Source: Ophiodon elongatus
Lineage: Eukaryota > Chordata > Actinopteri > Perciformes > Hexagrammidae
Length of the DNA stretch: 64,000 bases
Assembly: GCA_016806645.1 (NCBI GenBank)
Contig: JACSYO010001972.1
Coordinates: 913,501 to 977,500, forward strand
Reading direction: 5' to 3'
Shown here: piece after piece, positions 24,501 to 37,534 of the stretch
Position numbering within the stretch: position 1 is the stretch's first letter
Layout of the letters: each line of letters begins with the position of its first letter
Notes under the pieces: generated by a model
What the model saw: the letters and a program-made list of their open reading frames with translations, nothing else
What the model was told of the DNA's origin: nothing
Database searches by the model: none
Position numbers and translations under genes: made by a program

Positions 24501-27500
24501 TGTGCGGTCTTCGCTCAAACGTTTTCATCTATCTGCACCGCTGACATTATAAAGCTATGCTTTGAGGCGAATGTGTGTGTGTTTTTTCTTCTTCTTTCCC
24601 CTGTTTGTTTCTACGCTGTGTGCTGCGGCATGGCAGGATTAGACACCATGAGAAACAAAAAAAAAAAAAAAGCTTCCAAAAACCGGCTAATAGTGTCTTT
24701 GTCTGGCCCAATTCTTTGTCCTTGGGAGGCCCGTCCCGTGGAAATAAAAGCACTGTGTCCATTCAGCCGACGTCCCACTCGGCTCCACACACACACGCAT
24801 CAGCACTTCTTTCACACAGTTATTATCTGTAATTGCCTTCACGCTCGTGATTTTATTGATAATGAGTTTCCTGGGCATTAGGTGTAATTTCATGCTGCAA
24901 GACTGTGCGTGTGATGACCTCTGTGGGAGTTAATAAAGGAATTAGAGCCGATCAGGCCGGGAGAGGGCTTAATTGTAGAGACCAAAGGGCCTCCGGAGCC
25001 CGCTGTATCATAGCAAGTAGTGTTCCCGGCTCCGCCACAAGGGCCCTATAGATCCATCAATGCAAATGCAACGCTGATGTTCTGCAGCGAGCGTAGGCTT
25101 ACCGTGAAATGCAATTAGTCTGCAATCCATTGTGCAACCAAGCCACATGAGAGCGCTTTATTTTTTGGTGTTTGCCATAGGCACTGGAGCCGTTAGCCAA
25201 AACAGCTGGCCACTCGAGGGCAGAGCCTCCCCGTCGTTCGGTGGATTTGAACAAATGAAAACATGAAGTTTCTTTTTTTATTTCTGTATCAGAGTGTTTT
25301 TTTTAATTAATTTCGTCCCTTGTCATGTAGGCCTGAGACCTGGCACCGAGTACGGGATGGGTGTGACCGCGGTGACGGACGAGCGGGAGAGTCTGCCGAC
25401 AACCACCAACGCAGTGACCGGTGAGATATAACCACGTTCTATGTGCCTTTTACTCCATCCACACTTATGCTCCTCCTCTGATGTTGCTGCATATTACTGC
25501 CATCTTGGGCTTTTGACATCAATTGGAGCCAAAGTCTGCGCTGTAGTGATCGGGGTCTGGAGCCACGGTATTGAGATCCCGCCCACATACCCGCCCGAAC
25601 CAATCACAAGCCAGGCGTGGCCACAGCTTGTTAGTGTGAGCCACCTAGCTGCTACGTCAGCAACTGTAAAGTCTGGTGGATGTAAGAGCTACTGAAGTGG
25701 AGATTTCTGACTCAGAGTCTGAGAATAAAAAACATAATTTAGAGAAAACAACCTTTACAGATGTGTTTTGTTAAATTAGACACATTTTGAAGACACTACA
25801 GGTGAATAGGGTGAAATCACAATGCAAATTTTCCAGTTGAATATGCAAATGAGGCAACATATGCAAATGAGGCATTATCTAATGATAACTTTAGGTAAAT
25901 TTAGGAAAAATCTACAGCTGAAAAAAGACGTAGTAAAATAAACACCTGAATGTGTTTTTTAGATGTTTTCTTTCCCCCAGTCTGAATTAATTCCAAATTC
26001 TGCAGTTGATTTCGTAAAGTTGAACAATCACATTTCCACCAATGAGTTTTTAGTTGTTTCATAATCTATAATAATATACATTTCTTTGTTTGTTTTTTCA
26101 CAGTATTTTATTTCATCAATATTTTACTTTCAATATTCCATCAGTCAAACATGTTTTTCCAGTAGATTGTCACCTTATCTCTAGTTATTCAGGATGTAAA
26201 GTACATTGATGCTGTCCAGGCTTCAAGTTTTGTCTTGGACAAGTTTTTAGATTTGTAGTATCAAAACTTAAACCTCCAATCACAGCCTCTCCTCTATTTG
26301 ACCTAATTAGCCCTGGACGCTCCCAAGGACCTGACCGTTGCTGAGGTAACGGAGACCACCTTGATGCTGGAGTGGAAACGCCCCCTGGCCAAACTGGACT
26401 CTTTCAGACTGGTTTATGTGTCTGCCGACGGCCACAGGGCTGAGGACGTGGTCCCAGGCAGCTCCGAGTCCCACATCCTGAGGGGCCTTACACCCGGCAT
26501 GCTGTACACCGTCAGCATCATCGCCGAGAGGGGCCGCAGGACCAGCGCACCCACCACCATCTCAGCACCCACAGGTCAGCACCCTCAAATGTCCCTGACT
26601 GAGCGCTAGTTAGCAGTAGTGCCGTGATGTTATAGTGTTTCTGAGATGTTTGGGAGGAAACAGTGGAGGACAGGGGAAGAGTTTTGGGCACAAATGTCTG
26701 GAGGTTTATGGTTAGCATTTATTCCAACATGAAAACATTTCAGATACCTAGCTCAGTAATATACCCAGACAAGAATTCTGGCTTCGGCTTTTTTGTGAGC
26801 AAACTCAGGAAATTCCTAGTTTTATTACGGTGATTCACCCAAACTACAAAAACCTTATTTTCTCACAGTGGAACTATTTTCCTATGAGGACAATTAAAAA
26901 TGTCATCTGTGGATTATCCAGAGTAACTAATGTCTTTACTATGTTGGTCAAATGACTACATATGGAATGGGTTTCTCAACAGGACGAACCCACTAATGAT
27001 CTGAACTAACGATCACCGACTGTTCAGCCCCCCCAGCTCAACAAACAGCCCGGTCGGCAGGAAAAATAAATGTTAACATTGTATGTTTCCTCACACCACG
27101 GATACGTTGAATGCCGCCATTTTTGCCTTCGGTCAGAGCGTCGAGTAACGCCCAGAGGAAGGGACGTGGTATATAGAGCGACGGTATTGAAGGTATAATG
27201 AGTCGAACAAGCGATGGACGGGTGGGAGAAACGTAGACATTCAACATATCCCGTGTGGCCAACATTTTTTCTGCTGACTGGTTCACTACAAAGCCTTTTA
27301 AAACTAAATTGTTTCAGTTTTACAACCAACAACTTTACACCACTAGAAGAAAGGGACCATTTTTTATATCGTTTGGGTAAGCCGACCGCCAAAAACTAAG
27401 CGGAGAGGTGGTAAAGTTTTGCCTTTATTAGTAGCTAGACTGACATATTCAGTATCTGTGAAATATGTCTGAGACAGAGGCTCCTCTGAAAGAAGCCCAC

Positions 27501-27992
27501 TGTTTCCATGAGGCTTTAGCTGGTGGCGCGGGGTTAGAGAATAACCATAGGTTCATGTTTTTGTCCTTCAGTACTGCAGCCAAACCGAAGCAATGAATTG
27601 AATTCATTGTTAGCTTCTAAATGTAAGTCACTCTGTCTCTACGCCACCCCCCCCACCCCCCCGCCCCAGCCCTCCCCTCCCCTCCCCTCCCCTCCCGCCA
27701 AGGCTCATTTATAGCATGTGGGATTATTTTTCTTTTTTCACGTTTTTTAAACCAAAACAAGAAGAGACAAACGAGGTGATTGTGGCATATTTTTTCATGT
27801 GGCGGTCAGGCTGCCTCCAAGCCAAAGATTGCACAAGTAAATCTTCCAGTTATGTAACGAGTGCCCATTAAATTGCATGGCTACGGGCAAAAATCGATAC
27901 GGCATGAGGGAAAAGTTGGTGAGCTTCGGAATAACTGCCTTTTGTTGCATATGTTTTTGGATTGCACGCTGCCAAGAAGAACAGAATACAGA

Positions 27993-28047
<55 letters not shown>

Positions 28048-28177
28048 GTGTGTGTGTGTGGGGGGGGGTGCGCACATGCACGTGTCCACTCTTTATGTCC
28101 ACTAGTCTGTGTGCTCATGTGTGGCACATATGATTGAGAGACTTGAGTGGCTAAAAAGACGAAGATAGAGTGAAACT

Positions 28178-28238
<61 letters not shown>

Positions 28239-31200
28239 GAGGAGGGAGGGGGGGCCTGGGGGTTTGTATGGACATGTGCGCAGCCAGCACAATGTTCATT
28301 CATGTGATAATTGTTGGCGTGAGCCCCGCTCCCCTCTGGTTTTGTGCTATTTGACCACGATGAACTGTGGGTCTGTCAGATAAAAGGCCACATGCTGGGA
28401 CTCCTGTTAAAACATTGTCTCCGAAATCAGCAGCCCTCTAATCCGCAGCCCGGACCGATCCGCAGCCTTTATCGTCTCCAGACACGTAGCGCAAACACGG
28501 ATCACACTCGATTTACAGGAGGGATAGGGGGGGGGGGGGGGTTGAGGGGTACGGGGTTCTACTCGTGTCTAACAATCACAGGAAGGGTCACAAGAGATTT
28601 TTGTTTTTTTTGGAGTGTTTCAGAAGAGCTGTTCAGAATCAATAACCAAGCCGAAATGTGCTCCTGAAAATGAAGATATACCGACTGAAAGACGCAGAGA
28701 CAAACTCATGTGATTCAAACATGGAAATCTGGAGACAAAAACCAGGATTATCATAATTTACACTAATCAGCTGACTGGAAGAGTTCTGCTCGGGGAACAA
28801 TGACAACAGACATGTGGAAATGATAACGATTTATAGTCCCAACATTCAGTGCCCATCTTTGTACAAATTAAGAAATTGAACAAACATGTTTGCCTGCTGT
28901 TGTTCATTTCCTTGATAAACCCAGAGGTGTCTTAAACTGGTATCAGCTGTGCACTGTGAGTCTTATAGACCCCGTTCACAGCCAATGTCATCAAACATAT
29001 GCTCCAGCATGTTGGCAACGGAAGTGGCGTTCTGACCCAGCCGTCCAGACGAGTTAGTGAGCTTTAAACACGGAATTAAATGTAATTTATTCTACGCACT
29101 CACAATGGGACAAGGATCTGGAAAGTCAATGTGTTTAGATTGAACGCTCTTGTTTAGCTCGACAAGCTATTGCTGTCCGCCGTACTTCCGTTGGCAAACC
29201 GTGTACGTCATCATTGTCTACAAACTGTAAAAGGGTCTTTCTGTGGTGTGTGTTTCAATTTACCCTTCTATTGACGCCCCTTTTGGGACGTCAATTTTTG
29301 GGCATTATGTTGGGGTGTCTTACTTCAAAAGACGATCGTGCATGAGCAACCGATTCTCTGCGGAGAAAAAACAGAGAACATGAAGCATGAAAAAAGCGAA
29401 ATCATTGTCCTGCATGCACGGACGGATTGATTCTCATCTTAAAGATGATGAATGAGTGTGGATCAAATGGCAGATATCAGCATGAGAAGGCGATATCTCA
29501 GGGGACCATTTGATTTAGTCATGACACACATCTTCACCTGCATGCGGCAACCAGAACTGTAGCTGGGCTTCGAGGGTTGGTTCACTCAAAAATACAAAGA
29601 AATGAATACAAATAAAAATGATTAGCCATAATGGTTTCCAGCCACAGCTGCCTCTGAGGATTCCAGCCTTTACCACAGTAAAATGGAGATGGATCAAATT
29701 TTGTTTGTGGTGCTCACAGTGTTGCAAAAGGGCATTTTGAAAATGTAACAGTAGGATCTCTTTCCAGAAACAGAAAACAGCCCATGTACTCTGGATAACC
29801 CAAAGAACTTTTTTTTTTTCTTTTAAAAAAAACGAGAATGTTTTTTGGAACATGTCTGACAGCATGATTATGGAAAGAGAGGTTACTGTTTGATGTTTTA
29901 AAAGTAATTTATAATGCTTAATGTAAGTACCACAAATGCAATTCCATTCATTTCCATTATACTGCTGCAGAAATCTCAGGCGGACATTGCTACACCTGGG
30001 CTAAGTACATATCAACATACCGAGATACCTCTACGTAAGAGGAAAAATATGTTTCTTGTAATTTGGGTTAACTGACCCTTCAAAGTTAGAAAGTGGGGTG
30101 GGAAAGTAAGCGAAGTAAGTGAAATATATTTTCTCAAATACTAAAGAGATATATTGTTTTAATATAATTTAGAAAGCGAGCTAAAAGGATATTTTTAGCT
30201 ATACATTACATTACATAAAATGTAATTTAGCTGACGCTTTTTTCCAAAGCGACTTACAATGAGTGCATTGATCACACGCTGATGACAGGGGCCACCATGC
30301 TAGGAGCCCCCTGCCCATCAGGATTCTAACTAACACCGTAGGCACAGTTACGGGAGACACTTGGGGTGAAGTGTCTTGCCCAAGGACACATCGACGTGGA
30401 CTAGCGGAACGAACCTCCGGCCCTCTGATTGAAGGACCCCTGTTCTACCACTGAGCCACGGTCGCTAGCTTCTTTAACAATAATGCTTCCTTTTACTTTC
30501 CCTAAATTGTACTTTCTTAAAAATGTAAGCGATCTCTTCAAATTCTTTTTTGCCAAATTGAATTTTTGTCTTCGGGGTAACCACCCTATTTAGCAGAGGT
30601 GTGGACTCGAGTCACATGACTTGGACTTAAGTCAGACTTAAGCCACAAACTTGATGACTTCAGACTCAACTTTGATGAAATCAAAAAAACTTGCAACTAG
30701 AACTTCTAGTTCTATACCACTGGCTTGTGACTTCACTTGGACTTGAGCTTTTTGACTTGAAAAAAATTATCAATAATTGATACCTTCTCTCAAGCCCAAA
30801 TAATAAAAAGTATGTTATTTAAAAAGTGTGCTAAGAATAAATTCATCTTCCTTCATTTCCTGAATCAACAAACATTAACGCTATTCATTCCCAGCAAGTC
30901 GACACTTGATTGCCAAAACCTTTTTTTTATGATTAAGTTCAGTCACACTTGTTTTTACAAAATAGTTTCATTAAACATTAAAACATTTTGTAAATGTAAT
31001 ATATTGATGCCCTTGTTGTAAAAACGGCATTGTGTTTGGTGAAGAGCTCATCATGACTTGTTGTGGACCCAGGACTTGAATGCTAAAACTTGAAACTTGT
31101 GACTTGCCAAAAAAATGACTTGGTCCCACCTCTGCTACCTAGTATTTATAAGCAGTATATAATCAAACACATGGTTTATAACACACTATAATGTAGTTAT

Positions 31201-34200
31201 TTTTAAGTGCTTATTAATATACATACAAGGAGTATACATTTTCATATGACGATACATTTTATATCATTCATAATAATCTGTTTCTACATTAGCCTCCACT
31301 AATGTGTGTCCACAGGAGGAGTCACTGTCATTGACAAACACATATACACTTATATCCGCTTACAACTACATTAGAGTGTGTAATAAAGCATTTGTTACAT
31401 TTGCTTATGAATGCCAAGTATCATTCACTGCAACTTTGTTGCAACTTCAGGAGAAAAGTTTGCCACAGTGCACACAACGCTGACTCAAACCCTCTCCACA
31501 CGACAGGGCCAGAAACTCATCCGACACATCATACGGCAAATGCATTTTCCATGTCCATATGAGTTCTCACAGGCGAAGATCAGCCGATTCCAGCAGAGCC
31601 CTCCACCCCCAATGCCTTTCCCATTGTCTACCACCCCATTTGCGCTCCACTCTGCCACAGAGTGAAAAGAGGATAATGGGAGCCTTGATGTTTACCTGCA
31701 ACATCTATCTCCGTCTCTTTCTAATCTACTCCCTGAATGCTCGCACACTCAATGGACTCCAATTACAGGCTGCTGCACGTGGCTCTGCATGGCCTCCCCG
31801 TTAGTTCTGAAGTGGACGGCGTACTCCTGCCATACCGGTCAGGCTACACTGCACCTTCAAATGTTAATGGCTCATTCACAGCCATTAATGCGCACAAGCT
31901 GCATCAGCATGTCTGTCTGCTGCTTTCTATCTCGAAGTCTTTCCACTTATATGGTAATATAGAGGAGATTGCTATAGGCGGTCGTTGATAATGAGGCCTT
32001 TTGTGGTGGAAATAAGGGAATATTTCCACCCCAGACAAAGTGAAGACCTATTCTCTTTTTTTTCTCTTGACAGCAAAATTGATTGAAATACAAATGAGAG
32101 ATCATCTTTTTTTTTGCAGTGGATATTGCCATGGACGACTAACCGAATGCTGAGCAGAAGCTCAGTCTTATATATTTTGTATCTTTCACAATGGTCATTG
32201 TTGTCAACAAGAAAGGTTCAAATGGAACCCAACAATTTGTGTGCTTTGACTGTTGTGAGGTTAGACCGATATATGCAGCCAATTCTGTAACAATTCTGAA
32301 ATCAGCTGTCCACTCCTTGTCAGCCGAGGTTCAGTCCAAAGGATTCCAGGATCGGCTATGACAGCCCTGTATCGCTCTAACCTTTTGTCTTCATTCTGTG
32401 TGTTTGTCCTGTAACTCCCGTGTTGATGTGTTTGTCATCACCCAGAGGAGGAGAAGCCTGTGGTGACCAACGTCACGCTCAGCGACGTATCGTGGGACAG
32501 CTTCCTCCTGTCCTGGTCCGCCGAGGACGGAGCGTTCGAGGCCTTTCTCATCGAGGTTACCGATGCAGAGACGGGTGCCGAGTGGCAAAACCACACGGTG
32601 CCCGCCGATGCTCGCAGCCTCGCCATCTCTGGCCTGTCCCCCACCACCTGGTACAGGGCCAATCTGTACGGGGTGTACAGAGGGGCGCTCTTAGACCCTG
32701 TCTTTGCAGACACCATCACAGGTATCGACGCTGTCAACGCCGGGGCCTCTCTCTTTCCTTTGCTTCCTTCTTCTGCTGCCCACAGTGAATTAACCACTGT
32801 CTTTCCGCGTGGACTTTCTTAATAACAGTTACTTGCGGTTGTCAAATGCTGCTTGACGATTCAGCTCTAGTGTGTTAAATTGACTCTGAAAGGTGTTCTT
32901 GTTTGTTTGTGCTATCGGACTTTTCCCAGGTCCTTCAAAAAATCTGCCACTTTCAATTGTTTTCAAGACCTTAATTTGACAAATCTTTGTGACTGATCAC
33001 GTGATACTGTACTTGTAGAGATGGAGGCTTGTTTTGTCCGTCCCCATGGGCAACTCAGCTCCCATCTTCTGAGCACAAACGGTTTACCTTCAGCATTGGA
33101 GGTACATTTCAAAAAGGTGTGCGAAGACAATTTACCAGCCACTGAGCTGGAAGGTATTCTTCTCGGGTAAACAAAATATCCTTTCCTTTCAACGGAGTGC
33201 TCAATCCAAATCCCCAGAACAACACCCCCTCATCAGCCATCCATCATGCACGTATCCCTGCCTTTGATGCGGGGATTGTGAAATGGGCTAACACTCTTAA
33301 CACCCCACGGCAACCACACAAAAAACATTCAAATCCGTATTAGCCCAGCCGCAGATACGCGTTTGATCCACCTTTGAGCTGTCAGTCTGCCTGTTGGTAC
33401 GAGTCCAGCCGGGAACAGCACCTGGTCTGTTGTGTGAACAGGCAGGAACACATAAAAAAAGGTCAGTGTGCTGTTTAACTGGGGCACAACAGGTGCGCTG
33501 GTTTCCCCACCCACTACACCAAACACAGTCATTACCCGGGATTAACGTGCTGAGAATTACAGTGTGTGCCTAATAAATGGGCCGTTAACAGCGAAACCAA
33601 AATCTTCTAATGGTGCCTTTTGATGGCTCCTTCACAAATAAATCATAGCAAAATACCTTCTGAGAATTTACACCTTCTCCGTCACCTAATAAAACTATTT
33701 AGACGAGACTACAATGTCAAAAATGCCGATTTTATAACCATGGTTGACTTTTTTTTATTTTGATGTCAGACTCTATTCTGACATTATCATTCAGCATTTC
33801 ACTGATGAGGATCAGTCAGCTGGAAGAAAGATGGGAGGACTGACAGAGGACAAAAAAAAAACCCTGAGGCGCTTTTGTCACTTTGTGTGAGGCCTCTCTT
33901 CTGTATGCATCCCCAGTTCCCCCAAGCCTGGACCGCTCTTCATTCTCATGCTGCCATTGCCCCTGGGCTCTGGTGCTCGGGGTGCCAGGGGCTTCTGGGG
34001 CCACGCAGAATATGGCATGCGCTCAACACGGCCTATTGTCTGCATGCTAATGGCTGGGGAAACCATCTTAACATTTTTTCATTAGCATCACTTAATCCAT
34101 AAAACATTCCAACTTGTGAACACAAGCGCCGACTAATTTGATTATGCTATGCACGGTGGTCATCGTCGGCCCACTGGAGGAAGACGCGGTGGGGGAAGTA

Positions 34201-37200
34201 AAGTCCTCCTCTGAAAGGGGAGCGAGGAAACGTTTGAGTTTTTTTTACCGCAACAAATGACTGATGGGACCACAAAGAGATGTGGACAGCACCCAGAAAC
34301 AAGCTCGACTCAGTTGTGATTCATATCACCACAAGCTGCTCTCATAAAGTCATCAGGCTAGACTGGAACTCTGGGCTTCTGCTCGCAGAGCGCCTTTTCA
34401 GCAGGTTAGCTGGCGCCGGCGCACACCTCCTCCAATAACAGGCTCCCTTTTGTGAGCGGGGATTGTGTTCCCTCAGGTCTTGGGGGGAGAGGGGGGGGTT
34501 TGAGCGGTGGTGGTGGTGGTGGGAGGGTGAAATCAGTAGCAAGCTAGCACATGTTAGCTGATGGATGTGGCCCTCCCTCTCTTCCACTGACCAGCTAAAG
34601 CTGCCCGGCGGCTAATGAAGAGTGACAGCTCCCTGGGATTTGTCTGCTCCGCTTCTCATTTCCACCGCTTCTTCTCACAACAAATCTCATGCGTTTTCCC
34701 TCACAATGAAAAAAAAAGGGGGATTCAGGCTAGTTCAAGGACCCCTGAGACCCTCACATTTGGTGTAGTGTTTTAATGAGCAGTGGCGCTGGGCTTTATT
34801 GAGGCTTTCCTGAGCCCACTTATATTTGCTTCTATCCCGACTGCTTTAAAAGCTCTGTCCGATCCGTGTGTCCATCTGTGCTGCTGCCGGAAGTTTCTCC
34901 TGCTAATTAGCTGCAGCGGACTCGTCCTCTGGAGGAACGGAACTTTTTTTTTCCAGCAGCTGTAGACTCCTGCTGTCTCTCAGCCTCTCTTCCTATCGCT
35001 TCCATTATTAGCTGCTGCTAATGACTGCTTAACTACCAGCTTTTACTGCACCACATGCACACACTCCCATCTGCACTGTGCTGTGTCCCATGTCTGCACT
35101 GCACTGCATTTGAGCAACGTTCTAAGAGAAGGAGCTGTAGTTTGACTCAGCCTCTTTTACTTTTGCTTACTTTTTCAAAGTTTTAATGAATTTTGATGTC
35201 ATTTGTTTAATTAGAATTATTTCGAGTGCAATCGCACGTCGCCTAATCTGAAATGTGTAGCAGAAATAAGCACACGCCAACAGATATCATGGCAAAGTTT
35301 GCATCGAAATCAATTAAATCCAAGGGAATCGTTGCGATTGATGGATTCGCTTGTAGGTGCTCAGTAAATCTGCCGTCAGGGTATAAACTGCTCCACAAAA
35401 GAGGAATGGTTTGCAGACAGCTATCAGAGTCCATTGTTACAATACATCTTTTGAATAAGCCTGGTGAACTCATCGCCCTGTTCGCCACAAAGCTAACAAG
35501 CATGCCAGCAGTCGGTTAACAAGTTAGTTAGCGAGATTGTATTTCTAGTCGTGAATAACTGAACTTAAATGATACATACAAAAAGTAGTAAGTAAACAGC
35601 CGGTCATAGAGAAAATAAAGAGAAGCTCAGAGCTTCCTCAAACTATTGTGACTGAGTAGCGCTAGCTCGGCTAGTTAGCAGTTAGCCTAGCTACAGCAGT
35701 ACAGCTACTAGCTCTATGACTGCTAGTAATAGTAGAACTTTGAGAGCAAATTATTATATATAAGACGTGAATATTAATTTGGCCACTTTCTGGTGTGACC
35801 AGGCAATCAATGACATTTTGCGACGCGATCTCACAGAAATGGCAACGACCTCGTGACAGATTATTACATGGTGGAGGCACATAATGTGTTCAGATGACGT
35901 GTCGCCATCACGGAAATAATTTAGCTCGAGGCAACAAAACTACTTGGTTAGACAGACATATAAACACACATGCATGTGGCTCTTATACACCTATCTTTTT
36001 ATTCAGAGAGATCATTGCAGATACTTAATTCTACCCCTCAAGTTCAAACAGTCGTTTAGTAGCATAGGCCAGACAAATATATTGTTTTATATTCTGCTTT
36101 CCATCTTACTAACCACAGTGGCTTTGATGGATAGGCTCATTATTTCCTTCTGTGTTTTTCACCAGATATGCGGTGAATCTCTTCTCTTTCCGTTCTTTAT
36201 TTCTTGACTGATTTTGAGCTTCCGTATAACCAATGCTGGCATTTACACAAAGACATAAACACACTCTTTGGCTGCCATGTTCCTTTAAATGTCAAAGCAC
36301 TCTTAAGTTCCACAGAGGAGCAAAACTGACTTTCCCCTGTCACTCAGAGGCCGAACCAGAGGTGGAGGCTCTCCTAGTCTCCGATGTCACCCCTGAGAGC
36401 TTTAGGCTGGCCTGGACGGCTGAAGAGGATTCCTTCGACACCTTTGTCGTGATGGTCAGCGAGGCCGAGGGCCCGGGCCAGCCGATCGAGCTGGTGCTGG
36501 GCGGCGAGGAGCGTGATGCCGCCATCACAGATCTCACCGAGGACACCGAGTACAGAGTCAAAATCTTTGGTCTGGTTTTGGGGAGACGCTCCGAGTCTTT
36601 AGAGGAGTGGGTGAGAACAGGTACACAGTGAACGGGTGGAAGACAAAGAAATCAAGGAAACTTGTCAGCGTGGTCAATGTGCATTCACGTCCTCTCTTGT
36701 CAAACTCGTCCTTTTGTGGTAACGGCATGAAAACGTGGTCATTAATTCCTGTGTTTGTCTTTTTGTCTTCTTACCTGGTATCAAAGCGTCATGGCGCTGC
36801 ACTCGTCCAAGGCACTCAAAAACTGCAATTTGACGAAATCAAAAAGGTTATCTTTAGGAATGAATCACTTTTAATGATGACGACCAGCTCTGGTTGCGTT
36901 GTGTCAGAAGCTACCTGTCTCTCAGTGCTCAAGACTGGTTCCAGCAGACCATCAATGTCCCAGAACACAAAGGAACGAAGGACCACATGGCGGCTTTGGG
37001 TCCGCTGATCTCAGGGTCCCCGAGCTGCTGCTGGATCAGAACTAGACCGATATATGTGTTTGCTGATATCAGCCTTGTTTTAAAAATGTGTCCAGGCTGG
37101 TCTGATATGATGGACATAAGGCAGCTATATTGATAATATATTATTCTTGTAGTATTGTCTAGGTTCTAGTGGGGCATTTAGAATCCTGTGGTATTCACAA

Positions 37201-37462
37201 TGCTTTCGGATCCTTTAATGATTCTGGGTATTACAAATTATCCGATTTATAGTTGCCGAATACCTGCAGGTATAATAAGCATAGCAGCTTCAGCCCAGAA
37301 CTATCAGAAAATGCCTTGAAAGCTAATAATAAGTCGACCCCCACTCAAGACATTTACTCAGCTCTTTACTCTGCTGCTTCCATTGTGTCGTCTCCGTCCG
37401 GTCGTCCTCCCGAATGTTGTCTTTGACTGCCTGGCCCCATGTGTCGGAGTCGCTCTTTGTAA

Positions 37463-37534
<72 letters not shown>

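Larger units (their letters stand above)
26575..32445 (+). other. tnc intron, 5.9 kb, repeat-rich
   Basis: Sits where mammals begin the alternatively spliced FNIII domains. It contains MITE-like copy C (27050-27278), two (GT)n arrays, a SINE (30201-30465), a hAT-like MITE (30594-31134) and an AT-rich repeat (about 31140-31410). No further FNIII exon was recognised. Confidence 0.7.

Noticed and set aside
27795..28299. His/Thr and Cys/Val dipeptide-rich open frames at GT arrays
   Set aside because: Translations of (GT)n microsatellites.
30201..30465. A tRNA gene on the minus strand
   Set aside because: A box and B box are present but no anticodon arm or acceptor stem; it is a SINE.
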